Assembly: GCA_002365595.1 (NCBI GenBank) | Contig: DFAM01000018.1 | Span: forward strand, 68,859 to 132,858 | DNA: 64,000 bases | Reading direction: 5' to 3' | Source: Acinetobacter sp. UBA3106 | GTDB lineage: Bacteria > Pseudomonadota > Gammaproteobacteria > Pseudomonadales > Moraxellaceae | Shown: piece after piece, positions 45,491-54,473 of the stretch | Layout: the number at the start of each line of letters is the position of its first letter | How positions within the stretch are numbered: position 1 is the stretch's first letter | Program-made: the position numbers and the translations under genes | Notes under the pieces: generated by a model | What the model was told of the DNA's origin: nothing | Database searches by the model: none | Seen by the model: the letters and a program-made list of their open reading frames with translations, nothing else

Positions 45491-46645
45491 TTATACCGCA
45501 GATAAAATGGCAGTAGCCTGTTCTAGCGTTTCATCTTTTTTGGCAAAACAGAAACGGATTAAACGTAAATTTTCTGGTGGGCGCTGATAAAATACTGATA
45601 TTGGAATAGCGGCAATCCCGTGCTGTTCAGCCAGGAATTTACACATCTCGACATCATCCAGGTCGGGCCGAATAGCACTATAATTCAGGTTCTGAAAATA
45701 GGTGCCCTGTGACGGAGTAAAATGAAAGCGTGAATTACGCAGGCCGGAATTAAACAGGTCACGCTTATCCTGATAAAAGTCTGCAAGCCCTTCAATATGC
45801 TCAGGATGCTGTTGCATAAAAGTGGCCAGGGCCATTTGTACCGGCGTCACGCCGCAGAAGCTGACAAATTGGTAAATCTGGCGAAATATTTTCATCAGTT
45901 CTGGTGAGGCCACACAATAACCGGTTTTCCAGCCAGTGACATGGAAGGTTTTACCAAAGGAACCGACCACAATGCTGCGGTCACGCAATTCAGGGAAAGA
46001 CAGCGCCGAATAGTGCTTTTGACCATCAAAGACCAGATGTTCATAGACTTCATCGGACAGCACCACAATATTTTTATCCCGAATCAAGTCAATTAAATTT
46101 AACCAGTCCTGACGTGACCAGATGGCACCGCTTGGATTGTGCGGGGTATTTACAACGATCATCCGGGTGTTATCGTTGATGGCATCTTTCACCCGGTTCC
46201 AGTCCACGGAAAACTCGGGCGCAGTTAAGGCAATATGAACCGCTTTGCCGCCCACCAGCTGCACGCTTGGTCCATAACTGTCGTAGCAGGGATCAAAGAT
46301 AATCACTTCATCACCGGCATGAATCAGGGCTTGAATGGCAACAAAAATAGTCAGGGTGGCCCCAGGCGTAATGGTGATTTCAGTCAGCGGATCAATCACC
46401 AGTTGATCGCGTTTTAAAAATTGCTGGGCCAATTGTTCACGCAAGGAAATTAAGCCATCACCAGGTGCATACTGGTTAAAACCATCCAGAGTGGCTTGGC
46501 TTAAGGCTTTAAGTAGTGCCGGAGGAGCGGCAAAATCGGGAAAACCTTGAGAAAGATTTAAGGCATTCAGACGCTGTGCCATCGCTGTCATTACGCTGAA
46601 AATAGTGACACCCTGTGCCGGTAGTTTGGAATGAATCTCAATCAT
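45491..46645 (-). CDS. PLP-dependent aminotransferase (YbdL-like, methionine-preferring)
   Basis: A 384-residue fold-type I aminotransferase. INLSQGFPDF-like LNLSQGFPDFAAP, QYAPGDGLISLRE, VNTPHNPSG, VLSDEVYEHLVF, the PLP Lys in GSFGKTFHVTGWK and the terminal RFCFAKKDETL block follow E. coli YbdL closely from end to end. YbdL prefers methionine, histidine and phenylalanine with 2-oxo acids. A role in methionine salvage would suit the sulfur theme nearby, but the gene is not part of an operon here. Confidence 0.88.
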   Translation of the reverse strand: MIEIHSKLPAQGVTIFSVMTAMAQRLNALNLSQGFPDFAAPPALLKALSQATLDGFNQYAPGDGLISLREQLAQQFLKRDQLVIDPLTEITITPGATLTIFVAIQALIHAGDEVIIFDPCYDSYGPSVQLVGGKAVHIALTAPEFSVDWNRVKDAINDNTRMIVVNTPHNPSGAIWSRQDWLNLIDLIRDKNIVVLSDEVYEHLVFDGQKHYSALSFPELRDRSIVVGSFGKTFHVTGWKTGYCVASPELMKIFRQIYQFVSFCGVTPVQMALATFMQQHPEHIEGLADFYQDKRDLFNSGLRNSRFHFTPSQGTYFQNLNYSAIRPDLDDVEMCKFLAEQHGIAAIPISVFYQRPPENLRLIRFCFAKKDETLEQATAILSAV

Positions 46646-46862
46646 GACCCGAACTCTTCAATATTCTTATGCTTTCCAGTTTAACAGCAAGCGTCTTCCA
46701 GCAGAATCAAAGGATGAGCTAAAGCTCTGCACTTTTTTAACTAATTTCATTCATTTAACTGAATAGTGCTAAGAGATAAAATTAACAAAAAACCTACTAG
46801 ACGAAAAAAACAACATTTTCTAGAATGCGTCTCAAATTAAAATAAAGCTATAACAACAATAA

Positions 46863-49670
46863 ATGATCATGTTTAAAAATATCCATACTGTTATGGAGGG
46901 GATGGGCTTAGGTTTGCAAAAGCGTGCCCTACATATCCAATTTTCTCATCAAGTGCTGAATTCCCAGGTTTTTATTCAACGCATTGAAGGGCAACATCGC
47001 ATCAATCAGGGGCTTAAGGCTGAACTGATTTGCTTGTCGACCAACGCACATATTCCGCTAAAACAATTTATTGGCGGCCAAGTGGCAGTTGATCAGGTAA
47101 CCGATGCAGGCCAGCTATCTCGAATCACCGGCATCATCACGGGAGCCAGCCAAGGTCAAAGTGACGGTGCACTCACTCTATATAAACTGACTGTTGAAGA
47201 TGCGACTGCGCTCTGGCACAAACGCCGGAACAGTCGCGTATTTATGAACAAAAGTGTACGGGATATCAGTGAAATCCTGTTTAAGGAATGGCAAACGAAA
47301 AGTGTCTTGTTTGCAGCCAGCTTAAGTTTAAATACTCAAGGTTTGAGCAGAGAATATGATGTGCGTCCTTTTGTGATGCAGGCCAATGAAACCGACTACG
47401 AATTTTTAACCCGACTATGGCGTAGTGAGGGCATTAACTGGCTGATTGATCAAGCGGAACAGGTTGTAGCGACGTCATCAGCTGCCATACAGCCACAGAA
47501 ATTACGCTTAATTGATGAAAATTCTCAATACGGTGCTTTAAGCAGAAGATCGATCCGCTTTCACCGTAGTCATGCTACAGAGCAATTCGATAGCATTACC
47601 AGTTTTATTGCTGAGCGTCATTTGCAGTCAACCGCAATTCAGGTGCAACGCTGGCAAGCCAACAGTCTGTCTCAGGACCAAGCCAATATCAGGTTAAGCA
47701 ATCATCAGCATACTGATCTGCACGACAATGAAACCTTAAGTTTAGAGCAGGCCTGGAGCATCAGCCCGGCTTGGACTTCGGATTTAACCGGTGCTGATCA
47801 AAGTACGGTTTCAGGCAGCCAACAGTTAGATAAATTCAATCAGCAGTTATCGCAATATCAAGATTTGCATTCCAAATATTTTACGGCCCAGAGTAGCGTA
47901 CGGGATGCGCATGTCGGTTACTGGTTTGAATTGCTTGATCATCCGGAAATTGATCTGCATTCAGGTTCAGATAAAGAATTCCTGATTTTGGGTAAATCTT
48001 TTTATAACCAGAATAATTTGCCTAAAGACATGCTGCGTCAGTTAGAAACATTGCTCAGCTTAAGTCGTTGGCAAAATTTAGGGGAAGAGCGACAGGGTAA
48101 TAAGTTATATCTGGTACGGCGCAATATTGCTGTAGTTCCTGAATATCATCCTTTGGTACATCGACCTCCTGCTTATCCACAACGGGCCAGAGTGGTAGGT
48201 CCTGAAGGGGAGAGCATTTTTGTAGATGCCTGGGGACGCATCAAAGTACGCTTCTTGTTTACTCGTAGCGATGATCATAGTCATGATGGTGGAGCGGGAA
48301 GTAATGACAATGACAGCGATTCTGCTTGGGTAGATGTGTTAACCCCTTGGGCAGGTGAAGGGTATGGTGCACGTTTTCATCCGCGGATTGGTGAAATTGT
48401 GGTAATTGACTTTTTTGAGGGGGACGTGGATCGGCCTTTCGTGGTGGGGCGGATTCATGAAGCAGAACGCCATCAGACTAAATTCGATCTGAAAGGTCAG
48501 TTACCGGAGACTAAAAAGCTCAGCGGTATCCGCTCGCAAGAAGTGGATGGAACCGGTTTTAACCAATTACGTTTTGATGATACTCGCGATCAGATCAGTA
48601 CCCAGTTACAGAGTAGCCATGGTACCAGTCAGCTGAATTTGGGCAATTTGAGTCATCCTAAAGATCAAGAAACCAGTGAGGGCCGTGGTGAAGGCTTTGA
48701 ATTAAGAACAGACCACTGGGGTGCTGTTAGGGCGGGTAAAGGCTTACTGATTTCGACCTATCCTCAGGATCAAGCCAATGGTCATCATCTCAGTACAAAT
48801 GAGGCAAAAGCTCAACTGCAATCAAGTATGAATAATGCTCAGGCATTGAGCCAAATCGCAAAGAATCAGCTAACAGATCCCTTAGACGTTTTAGAACAGT
48901 TGAAGGTTTTTCTTGAGCAAATTGAAAGTGGGGAAAAAGAACAAGCAGACAGTTTTAAACAGGCTTTAATGCTATTGGCTGCGCCTCATTCGATTGCCCT
49001 TGCAACAAATAAGGATATTCATATTTCAGCAGATCAACAGATTCATCATAGTGCGGGAGAGAGTATTAACTTCAGTACACAGAAGTCTTTGATTGGACAT
49101 GCCAGTCAGAAAATTAGTCTTTTTGCCGCACAAGAAGGAGCAAAGTTATATGCAGGAAAAGGAAAGGTTGAATTACAAGCACAGGATGATGCCATTGAAG
49201 CCATAGCCCGTAAGGTTGTTAAGCTGATTTCGACCGAAGATAAGATTGAAATAACTAGCCCTAAAGAGATTGTACTGACTGCTGGCGGTTCACAATTAAA
49301 AATTAATGGTGATGGTATTTTTACGACCACGGGTGGCAAGTTTGAAAGTAAGGCGGGGCAGCATAGTTTTGTAGGAGGAGGGAAGGTGGCGTATGAGGTA
49401 CCTCAGCTTCCCAATAACGCTTTCTATAGTAATAGGCTGGATGTATATGATTTATTTTGGCAGTCTGATTTCAGTTCACTACGCTATAAAGCTTTTATTC
49501 CCGACACGAATTCGTATGTTTTAGGTCAGCTTGATGAGCATGGCCGTACTGGCAAAATTACTACATCAGACCCTTCTAAAGTGGAAGTCTTGGTGGGCTT
49601 AGATGAGGACTGGGGATTAAGTGTCCAAGGCTACGACATAGATGATTGGATAGAACATAATAATAAATAG
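46863..49670 (+). CDS. vgrG: Type VI secretion spike protein VgrG with C-terminal extension
   Basis: A 935-residue VgrG. Order: gp27-like base (about residues 20-450), gp5 OB-fold (about 455-540: RIKVRFLFTRSDD, AWVDVLTPWAGEGYGARFHPRIGEIVVIDF), the Vgr family repeat region (SGIRSQEVDGTGFNQLRFDDT), DUF2345 beta-helix (about 700-845) and a tail of about 95 residues with GQLDEHGRTGKITTSDPSKV. The tail probably docks cargo. ATG at 46863 or 46869 are both possible. No other T6SS structural gene is nearby, so this is an orphan spike-effector island; the effector gene starts 15 bases later. Confidence 0.94.
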   Translation: MIMFKNIHTVMEGMGLGLQKRALHIQFSHQVLNSQVFIQRIEGQHRINQGLKAELICLSTNAHIPLKQFIGGQVAVDQVTDAGQLSRITGIITGASQGQSDGALTLYKLTVEDATALWHKRRNSRVFMNKSVRDISEILFKEWQTKSVLFAASLSLNTQGLSREYDVRPFVMQANETDYEFLTRLWRSEGINWLIDQAEQVVATSSAAIQPQKLRLIDENSQYGALSRRSIRFHRSHATEQFDSITSFIAERHLQSTAIQVQRWQANSLSQDQANIRLSNHQHTDLHDNETLSLEQAWSISPAWTSDLTGADQSTVSGSQQLDKFNQQLSQYQDLHSKYFTAQSSVRDAHVGYWFELLDHPEIDLHSGSDKEFLILGKSFYNQNNLPKDMLRQLETLLSLSRWQNLGEERQGNKLYLVRRNIAVVPEYHPLVHRPPAYPQRARVVGPEGESIFVDAWGRIKVRFLFTRSDDHSHDGGAGSNDNDSDSAWVDVLTPWAGEGYGARFHPRIGEIVVIDFFEGDVDRPFVVGRIHEAERHQTKFDLKGQLPETKKLSGIRSQEVDGTGFNQLRFDDTRDQISTQLQSSHGTSQLNLGNLSHPKDQETSEGRGEGFELRTDHWGAVRAGKGLLISTYPQDQANGHHLSTNEAKAQLQSSMNNAQALSQIAKNQLTDPLDVLEQLKVFLEQIESGEKEQADSFKQALMLLAAPHSIALATNKDIHISADQQIHHSAGESINFSTQKSLIGHASQKISLFAAQEGAKLYAGKGKVELQAQDDAIEAIARKVVKLISTEDKIEITSPKEIVLTAGGSQLKINGDGIFTTTGGKFESKAGQHSFVGGGKVAYEVPQLPNNAFYSNRLDVYDLFWQSDFSSLRYKAFIPDTNSYVLGQLDEHGRTGKITTSDPSKVEVLVGLDEDWGLSVQGYDIDDWIEHNNK

Positions 49671-49685
49671 GGTATAAAAAGAAAA

Positions 49686-51860
49686 ATGAAGAATAAGTCT
49701 TTAGCAACAGTACAAATTTTAGATCTGTTAGGCAATCCGATTTCTAAAGTCCAATATGAGGTTAAAAACAGTACAACAGGCCAGCATGTAGTACACGGCT
49801 CTACTAATTCTAAGGGATGTATTTATGAAATTCAAAGGGATAAAGGAACAGTTCTAGATATATATATTAAAAGCCTTTTTGGCGGAGGCATGAAAAAAGT
49901 CCAGACATTCACCATGTCGAAAGACCGTATATTGGTCACAGTGATCAGTCCTAAAATTCTTTTAGACTTGAAAACAGTAGAGAATAAAGGAAGTCAGGGG
50001 AGTTATAAGCGTAAAACACATACGGTTAAAAAGGGTGAAACCTTATCTTCTATTGCGCAGCAGCATCATACAACGGTTCGAATGCTGGAAAGGCTGAATG
50101 GAATAAAAGATACTAATAAAATTAGTATAGGGCAGATAATTAAGCTTCCGGTTAATATGCCTGCTACAGGCAATAATACTAGCACTGAGAGAAAATCGAA
50201 TTCTCAAAAAGATAATTCTCAGAAGACTCAATTACAACAAATAGAAGAAAGTAAAAAAGAAGATAAAAAGATTGATAAGGGAATTCCTACTACGACTAAT
50301 AAAGGCACTGCTGTTATATTTGAAGAATACCAAAAGAAAGCGTTAGGTCAACTTAATGAATGGTATGAAGAAGGAAAAAAAACACTTTCAGAAGCGGTAA
50401 AAATTGATTTCAAAGAGGGCCGTAGCCAAGAAGGTGGAACCCCTAAAACTAATACTACTAATTTGTGTGAAAAGAATCCTCAATGTATTTCGCAAGGTAA
50501 AAGTGAATTAATTAGAGAAGTTAATATTAGGTTAGCGGGGTTTGGGGGAGCTTTGCCTACAGATGAGTTTACTCCCTTAACTGTCGAATGCATTAAGCAG
50601 TTCCAAAGAGATTACATGGGAGTTCCTGAAACTGGAAAAATATGCGGAAGTGTTTTAGCTGCTTTAGATAAATTTTACTATGAGTACCCAATTTCAAATT
50701 TTATGGCTAAAGCTAGTTGTCCTTGTGGACAATGTTCAGGCTATGGTAATAATAGAAGAGGTGTAAAGTCTGGTTTAAATACTGCCAATGAATATCCTGG
50801 ATTACATAGATCTTTAATATGGATATTAAAAGCATTAAATTTTTATTTAAAAAATGAATTTAAATCTAAAAACCTTGAAGTAGCTTATATCGAATCTGGC
50901 TATAGATGTATAGAGGATAACAAGAAAAAAGGAAGGACTACGGTAAACCATATGGGTTTGGCTTTAGATATACATGTTAATAAAAATGGGAAAAGAACTA
51001 AAGCTGAGTCAGATATGGAATTTATTAGAAAAAGTATTTTTATATCAAAAATGAAAGCTTCAGAGCAAAGGATTGATAATAAAATATATTTAGAACCAAA
51101 AAAATTTAATAATGGTTCTTTAGGAGCAGACACATGGGTGCATTTTGATGTTACAAGATTTTTCTCTATATATAGAGAAGATATATATTTTAAAAATAAT
51201 ATATCTGATTTAAATGGAGAATTGTTCAGAAGAAATATATTAAAAATGAAGAAAGAGTCTTTATTTAGCTGTTCAGGCATTATTAATCTTTCAGATAGAT
51301 CACCTTCAGAAAAAATAATGGATAAACTTGATCTTTCAGAACAAGATATTATTGATATTATGAAAGTAACTGAAACTGAGATAATTAAATTTAAGACAGA
51401 AAAATATTTTTATGAGCAAGCAGCTGGTGTTGTAGATACGATTTTAAATCGAGTAAAATCTGGTGTCTGGGGGAGTTCAGTAAGAAGTGTAGTGAATGCA
51501 CATAGACAATTTTCGAAAATTACTGGTCCACAAAATTTAAAGCCTTATGGTTTAGTACAAAAAATGCCCATGTCTGCAGTTAGCGCAAGAATTAGAAATT
51601 TTGTTAACACTTATTTAATAGAGAGAGCTAAAGGAAAGAAATCAATAATAGGTGAGCATTTAAATTATGCTAATAAATATTATTCTGATGAATATAATAG
51701 AAAAACATGGGTAAATAATTTTCATGATCAGGCAGAAAAAGAGGGGTTAATATTCGGTAATGGTAAAGCTATTCATGCACATGGTACGGTAGAAGAGCTA
51801 AGGAAGTATATACCAAAACCATTTAAAATTGTTTTGCCTGAAAATTTTAAAGGAATTTAA
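49686..51860 (+). CDS. Multidomain T6SS peptidoglycan-hydrolase effector
   Basis: A 724-residue protein with, in order: a transthyretin-like beta-sandwich (1-95), LysM (112-157), a Lys/Gln/Ser-rich linker, a peptidoglycan-binding domain (272-330, FGGALPTDEFTPLTVECIKQF), a Cys cluster CPCGQC (345-350), an M15-type zinc peptidase (365-495; SGYR, His422 and Asp428 in NHMGLALDIH, His486 in WVHFD) and a SleB-like cell-wall hydrolase (about 560-650; GVVDTILNRVKSG, AHRQFSKITG, candidate Glu563/565). It thus could cut both peptide and glycan bonds. It lacks a signal peptide, as expected for VgrG-delivered cargo. DNA becomes markedly AT-rich from the middle onward. Confidence 0.85.
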   Translation: MKNKSLATVQILDLLGNPISKVQYEVKNSTTGQHVVHGSTNSKGCIYEIQRDKGTVLDIYIKSLFGGGMKKVQTFTMSKDRILVTVISPKILLDLKTVENKGSQGSYKRKTHTVKKGETLSSIAQQHHTTVRMLERLNGIKDTNKISIGQIIKLPVNMPATGNNTSTERKSNSQKDNSQKTQLQQIEESKKEDKKIDKGIPTTTNKGTAVIFEEYQKKALGQLNEWYEEGKKTLSEAVKIDFKEGRSQEGGTPKTNTTNLCEKNPQCISQGKSELIREVNIRLAGFGGALPTDEFTPLTVECIKQFQRDYMGVPETGKICGSVLAALDKFYYEYPISNFMAKASCPCGQCSGYGNNRRGVKSGLNTANEYPGLHRSLIWILKALNFYLKNEFKSKNLEVAYIESGYRCIEDNKKKGRTTVNHMGLALDIHVNKNGKRTKAESDMEFIRKSIFISKMKASEQRIDNKIYLEPKKFNNGSLGADTWVHFDVTRFFSIYREDIYFKNNISDLNGELFRRNILKMKKESLFSCSGIINLSDRSPSEKIMDKLDLSEQDIIDIMKVTETEIIKFKTEKYFYEQAAGVVDTILNRVKSGVWGSSVRSVVNAHRQFSKITGPQNLKPYGLVQKMPMSAVSARIRNFVNTYLIERAKGKKSIIGEHLNYANKYYSDEYNRKTWVNNFHDQAEKEGLIFGNGKAIHAHGTVEELRKYIPKPFKIVLPENFKGI

Positions 51861-51864
51861 AGTA

Positions 51865-52590
51865 ATGATTAAATATTTTAATAAATTTATAATAGTTTTT
51901 GTTTTAAGCTTTTCAAATATCACTTGTGCAGAAAACAAAATATTAGATTGTAATTTTTCAAATGTTAATGAGAGTCTTCAATGTGTTTTAGAAGAAAATA
52001 AAAAACTTTTAAATAAACTTGATAATTTAAATAATAGTAAAAAAAGTGATTACAAAGATTGGAAGGGTAAAATTAGAAATACTTGTGAAAGTAAGATTAG
52101 ATACTCTATGGGAGAGGGTGCAGCCTTAGCTAAAGAACAATGTTTAAGAGATGAATATATTTTAAGAATAAAAGACATTTCTAAAACTTATAGTAAAAAA
52201 AATAATTTGAAAAAAAATGATGATGGATTTTTAATAACTTCTCTTCCTTATAACTCAGATAATCATTCAAAATGTATCTTGAAAAGTGATAAAAATAGTT
52301 GTAGAAAAATTAATTTGATTAATGTTTCAGAATTGTCTAAGGTTTATAATTTTTTAAATAGTAGTTTCGGATCATCTGTAGTCTTGCCTGAGTCAAATAA
52401 TGGGTTATTAATTGTGATTTCTCCATTTTCTGAAGAAAATGGAGAAAATTTTATTAATTTAGCTATAGTTAATAACTTGGGGGTAGTAAAGAATATTACT
52501 CTAAATGCTTCAAATAATATTATGATTAATAAAAATTATGAAGTTATTTTTTATAAAGGAAAAAATAAGTCTAAAATTATATTAAAATAA
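51865..52590 (+). CDS. Exported LprI-like protein, candidate immunity protein
   Basis: A 241-residue protein starting at ATG 51865, four bases after the effector stop; an in-frame TTG further upstream is unlikely. A hydrophobic N-terminus ends SNITCA near residue 22 (Sec signal, or a weak lipobox at Cys21). The next 100 residues have the Cys/Trp spacing of the LprI/DUF1311 domain (LDCN, LQCVLEEN, DWKGKIRNTCESK, GEGAALAKEQC), a family that includes periplasmic lysozyme inhibitors. Position, export and family point to protection against the effector. The last 100 residues are not recognised. Very AT-rich. Confidence 0.72.
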   Translation: MIKYFNKFIIVFVLSFSNITCAENKILDCNFSNVNESLQCVLEENKKLLNKLDNLNNSKKSDYKDWKGKIRNTCESKIRYSMGEGAALAKEQCLRDEYILRIKDISKTYSKKNNLKKNDDGFLITSLPYNSDNHSKCILKSDKNSCRKINLINVSELSKVYNFLNSSFGSSVVLPESNNGLLIVISPFSEENGENFINLAIVNNLGVVKNITLNASNNIMINKNYEVIFYKGKNKSKIILK

Positions 52591-52642
52591 AGCGTGTTTT
52601 TTTAATTTATATTAATAATCGTCAATCATTTTGGATTTTTAT

Positions 52643-52671
52643 AAAAAAAACCGACTCTCGTCGGCTTTTTT
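52643..52671. terminator. Bidirectional terminator
   Basis: CCGAC-TCTC-GTCGG with A8 before and T runs after lies between the convergent immunity and DyP peroxidase genes. Confidence 0.88.
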
Positions 52672-52675
52672 ATTT

Positions 52676-53596
52676 TCACCCTTCCAAAACTTCTTCCAAC
52701 AACTCTTCACTTGGAGCGAAGTAGTAAGCGCCATCCATTGGAGTTACAAATTGAAGTAAACGGTCATGAATACCATCGCCCGCTGTACCAAACATATGTT
52801 CTAACATATGGTCGATAATGTTTAAGTTTTTGGTATAAGCAATAAAGAATAAACCCTGGTCACCTCGACCTTCTCCATAAGGAAGAGAATGACGTAAAAT
52901 TTCCATTTCTTCGCCTTCTTCATCTTCAATCACTACACGGGCAATGTGAGCATTTTTAGGTTTAACTTCATCGTCCAGTTCAATGGACTCTAACTTGGTT
53001 CGACCCATCACATTTTCTTGAGCATCGACTTTTAATTGTTTCCATTTTTCCAAGTTATGGGCATAGCGCTGTGCAAATACAAATGAACCATCGGCAAAAA
53101 TACCGGCATCTTCACCCAATAAAGCAACTTCGGCACGATCATCAGGGAACTGCGGGTTTTCAGTACCATCAATAAAACCGGTAATATCACGTCCATCGAA
53201 ATATCGGAAACATACCCGTTCATCTAGTACTTCTATTTTTTCTTGAATGCCTTCAAAGAATGACTGGCTTAATGCAAAACAAATGTCTGCACGCGCACTG
53301 GCAATATGAATGAGAAGGTCTGCCGGAACAACAGGCATTTGAAACGAGCCTTGAATCGGTTGCAATTGCTTAAAACCGACAGGACTTTGATTATATAATT
53401 GTGTCCACAGTTCAGGACCAAAAGCGACGCCTGTTTTAATCTGCGCATTCGGGTGTTGGGTAATTAAACGATCACGGGTGGTAAATAAATCTGCAAGTTT
53501 TTCTTTTAACTCATCAATTGTTAAATCTTTCAAACGTAAAACAATAAACCGAGCATGATCTGAAGGTAATGGTAAAATTACAGATTGGGCAGTCAT
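52676..53596 (-). CDS. Dyp-type (YfeX-like) heme peroxidase
   Basis: A 306-residue dye-decolourising peroxidase. It has the diagnostic distal motif GFIDGTENP (Asp) near residue 150, the likely proximal heme His in KNAHIARVV near residue 218, and the distal Arg in ILRHSLPYGEG. Length and sequence resemble cytosolic YfeX-type (class B/P) enzymes that oxidise porphyrinogens and dyes with H2O2. No encapsulin gene is adjacent. It is convergent with the T6SS island and not obviously connected to it. Confidence 0.93.
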   Translation of the reverse strand: MTAQSVILPLPSDHARFIVLRLKDLTIDELKEKLADLFTTRDRLITQHPNAQIKTGVAFGPELWTQLYNQSPVGFKQLQPIQGSFQMPVVPADLLIHIASARADICFALSQSFFEGIQEKIEVLDERVCFRYFDGRDITGFIDGTENPQFPDDRAEVALLGEDAGIFADGSFVFAQRYAHNLEKWKQLKVDAQENVMGRTKLESIELDDEVKPKNAHIARVVIEDEEGEEMEILRHSLPYGEGRGDQGLFFIAYTKNLNIIDHMLEHMFGTAGDGIHDRLLQFVTPMDGAYYFAPSEELLEEVLEG

Positions 53597-53759
53597 ACAT
53601 GGCTCCTAACAATTTTTATAAAATACGTGGCTGGCTTTATTGTGCCTCATCACTGCCAAGGTGAATAGTCCAATGCTTATTTTTTGATGATCAATTTTTC
53701 AAGCATTTAAAAGATGAAAAGTCATATAATAGGCCGGTCTTTTTATCTCCTTATATTTT

Positions 53760-54380
53760 ATGTCTTACCAGGTTTGGCTGGCGTATATGCTGGCTTGTTG
53801 GGTCATCAGTATTTCACCGGGTGCAGGGGCGATTGCATCCATGTCCAGTGGTTTGAATTATGGCTTCCGCCGTGGCTACTGGAATGCGTTAGGTTTACAA
53901 CTCGCATTATTGCTACAAATCGGAATTGTGGCCGCTGGTGTGGGGGTACTTTTTGCCACCACACCTTGGGCTTTTCTGGTGGTGAAATGGTTTGGGGTGG
54001 GCTATTTATTGTATTTGGCTTATTTGCAATGGAAAGCACCAACGCAGTCGATTGAGATTCAACAGGAACAACCGAATAAATCGATCCCTAAACTGGTTCT
54101 ATATGGTTTCTTGGTCAATATGAGCAACCCCAAAGCCATTGTGTTTTTACTTGCAGTATTACCGCAGTTTTTAGACTTGTCTAAACCACAATGGATTCAG
54201 TACCTGATTATGGCAGCCACCATGGTGACAATTGATTTGATTGTAATGGCCGGTTATACCGGACTGGCAGCTAAAGTTTTACGATTACTGAAATCGCCGA
54301 AACAACAGAAATATATGAATCGGACTTTTGCTGTGTTGTTTAGTTGTGCAGCTGGATTACTGAGTCTGGTACATCAGTAA
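53760..54380 (+). CDS. LysE/RhtB family exporter
   Basis: A 206-residue inner-membrane protein with six hydrophobic segments and the family signature WVISISPGAGAIASMSSG near residue 15. FLVNMSNPKAIVFLLAVLPQF near residue 115 is the conserved central loop and helix of RhtB-type amino-acid exporters. Related to, but distinct from, the protein at 15389. It stands alone and converges on znuB. Confidence 0.9.
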   Translation: MSYQVWLAYMLACWVISISPGAGAIASMSSGLNYGFRRGYWNALGLQLALLLQIGIVAAGVGVLFATTPWAFLVVKWFGVGYLLYLAYLQWKAPTQSIEIQQEQPNKSIPKLVLYGFLVNMSNPKAIVFLLAVLPQFLDLSKPQWIQYLIMAATMVTIDLIVMAGYTGLAAKVLRLLKSPKQQKYMNRTFAVLFSCAAGLLSLVHQ

Positions 54381-54390
54381 TCAGTGTTTT

Positions 54391-54411
54391 CCCTCTCTTG
54401 ATAGGAGAGGG
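54391..54411. repeat. CCCTCTC/GAGAGGG inverted repeat between convergent genes
   Basis: A 7-bp perfect stem with a seven-base loop, followed by a further GTGAGGGAGAG. It lacks a T run. The CCCTCTC...GAGAGGG pattern is, from memory, a common dispersed intergenic repeat in this group; copy number cannot be checked here. Confidence 0.4.
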
Positions 54412-54473
54412 TGAGGGAGAGCTTAGTAGAAAAGAAAAAGCATCTTAAAAATGATCGAGATATAAAGGAAAGA

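Noticed and set aside
46863..52590. Prophage tail module
   Set aside because: VgrG, LysM and SleB-like parts can occur in phages, but no other phage genes flank them, and the VgrG-effector-immunity order fits an orphan T6SS island.
53714..54055. 113-codon open frame overlapping the LysE-type gene
   Set aside because: It lies in another frame over the clear exporter gene at 53760 and its Cys/Trp-rich translation is typical of a shadow frame.
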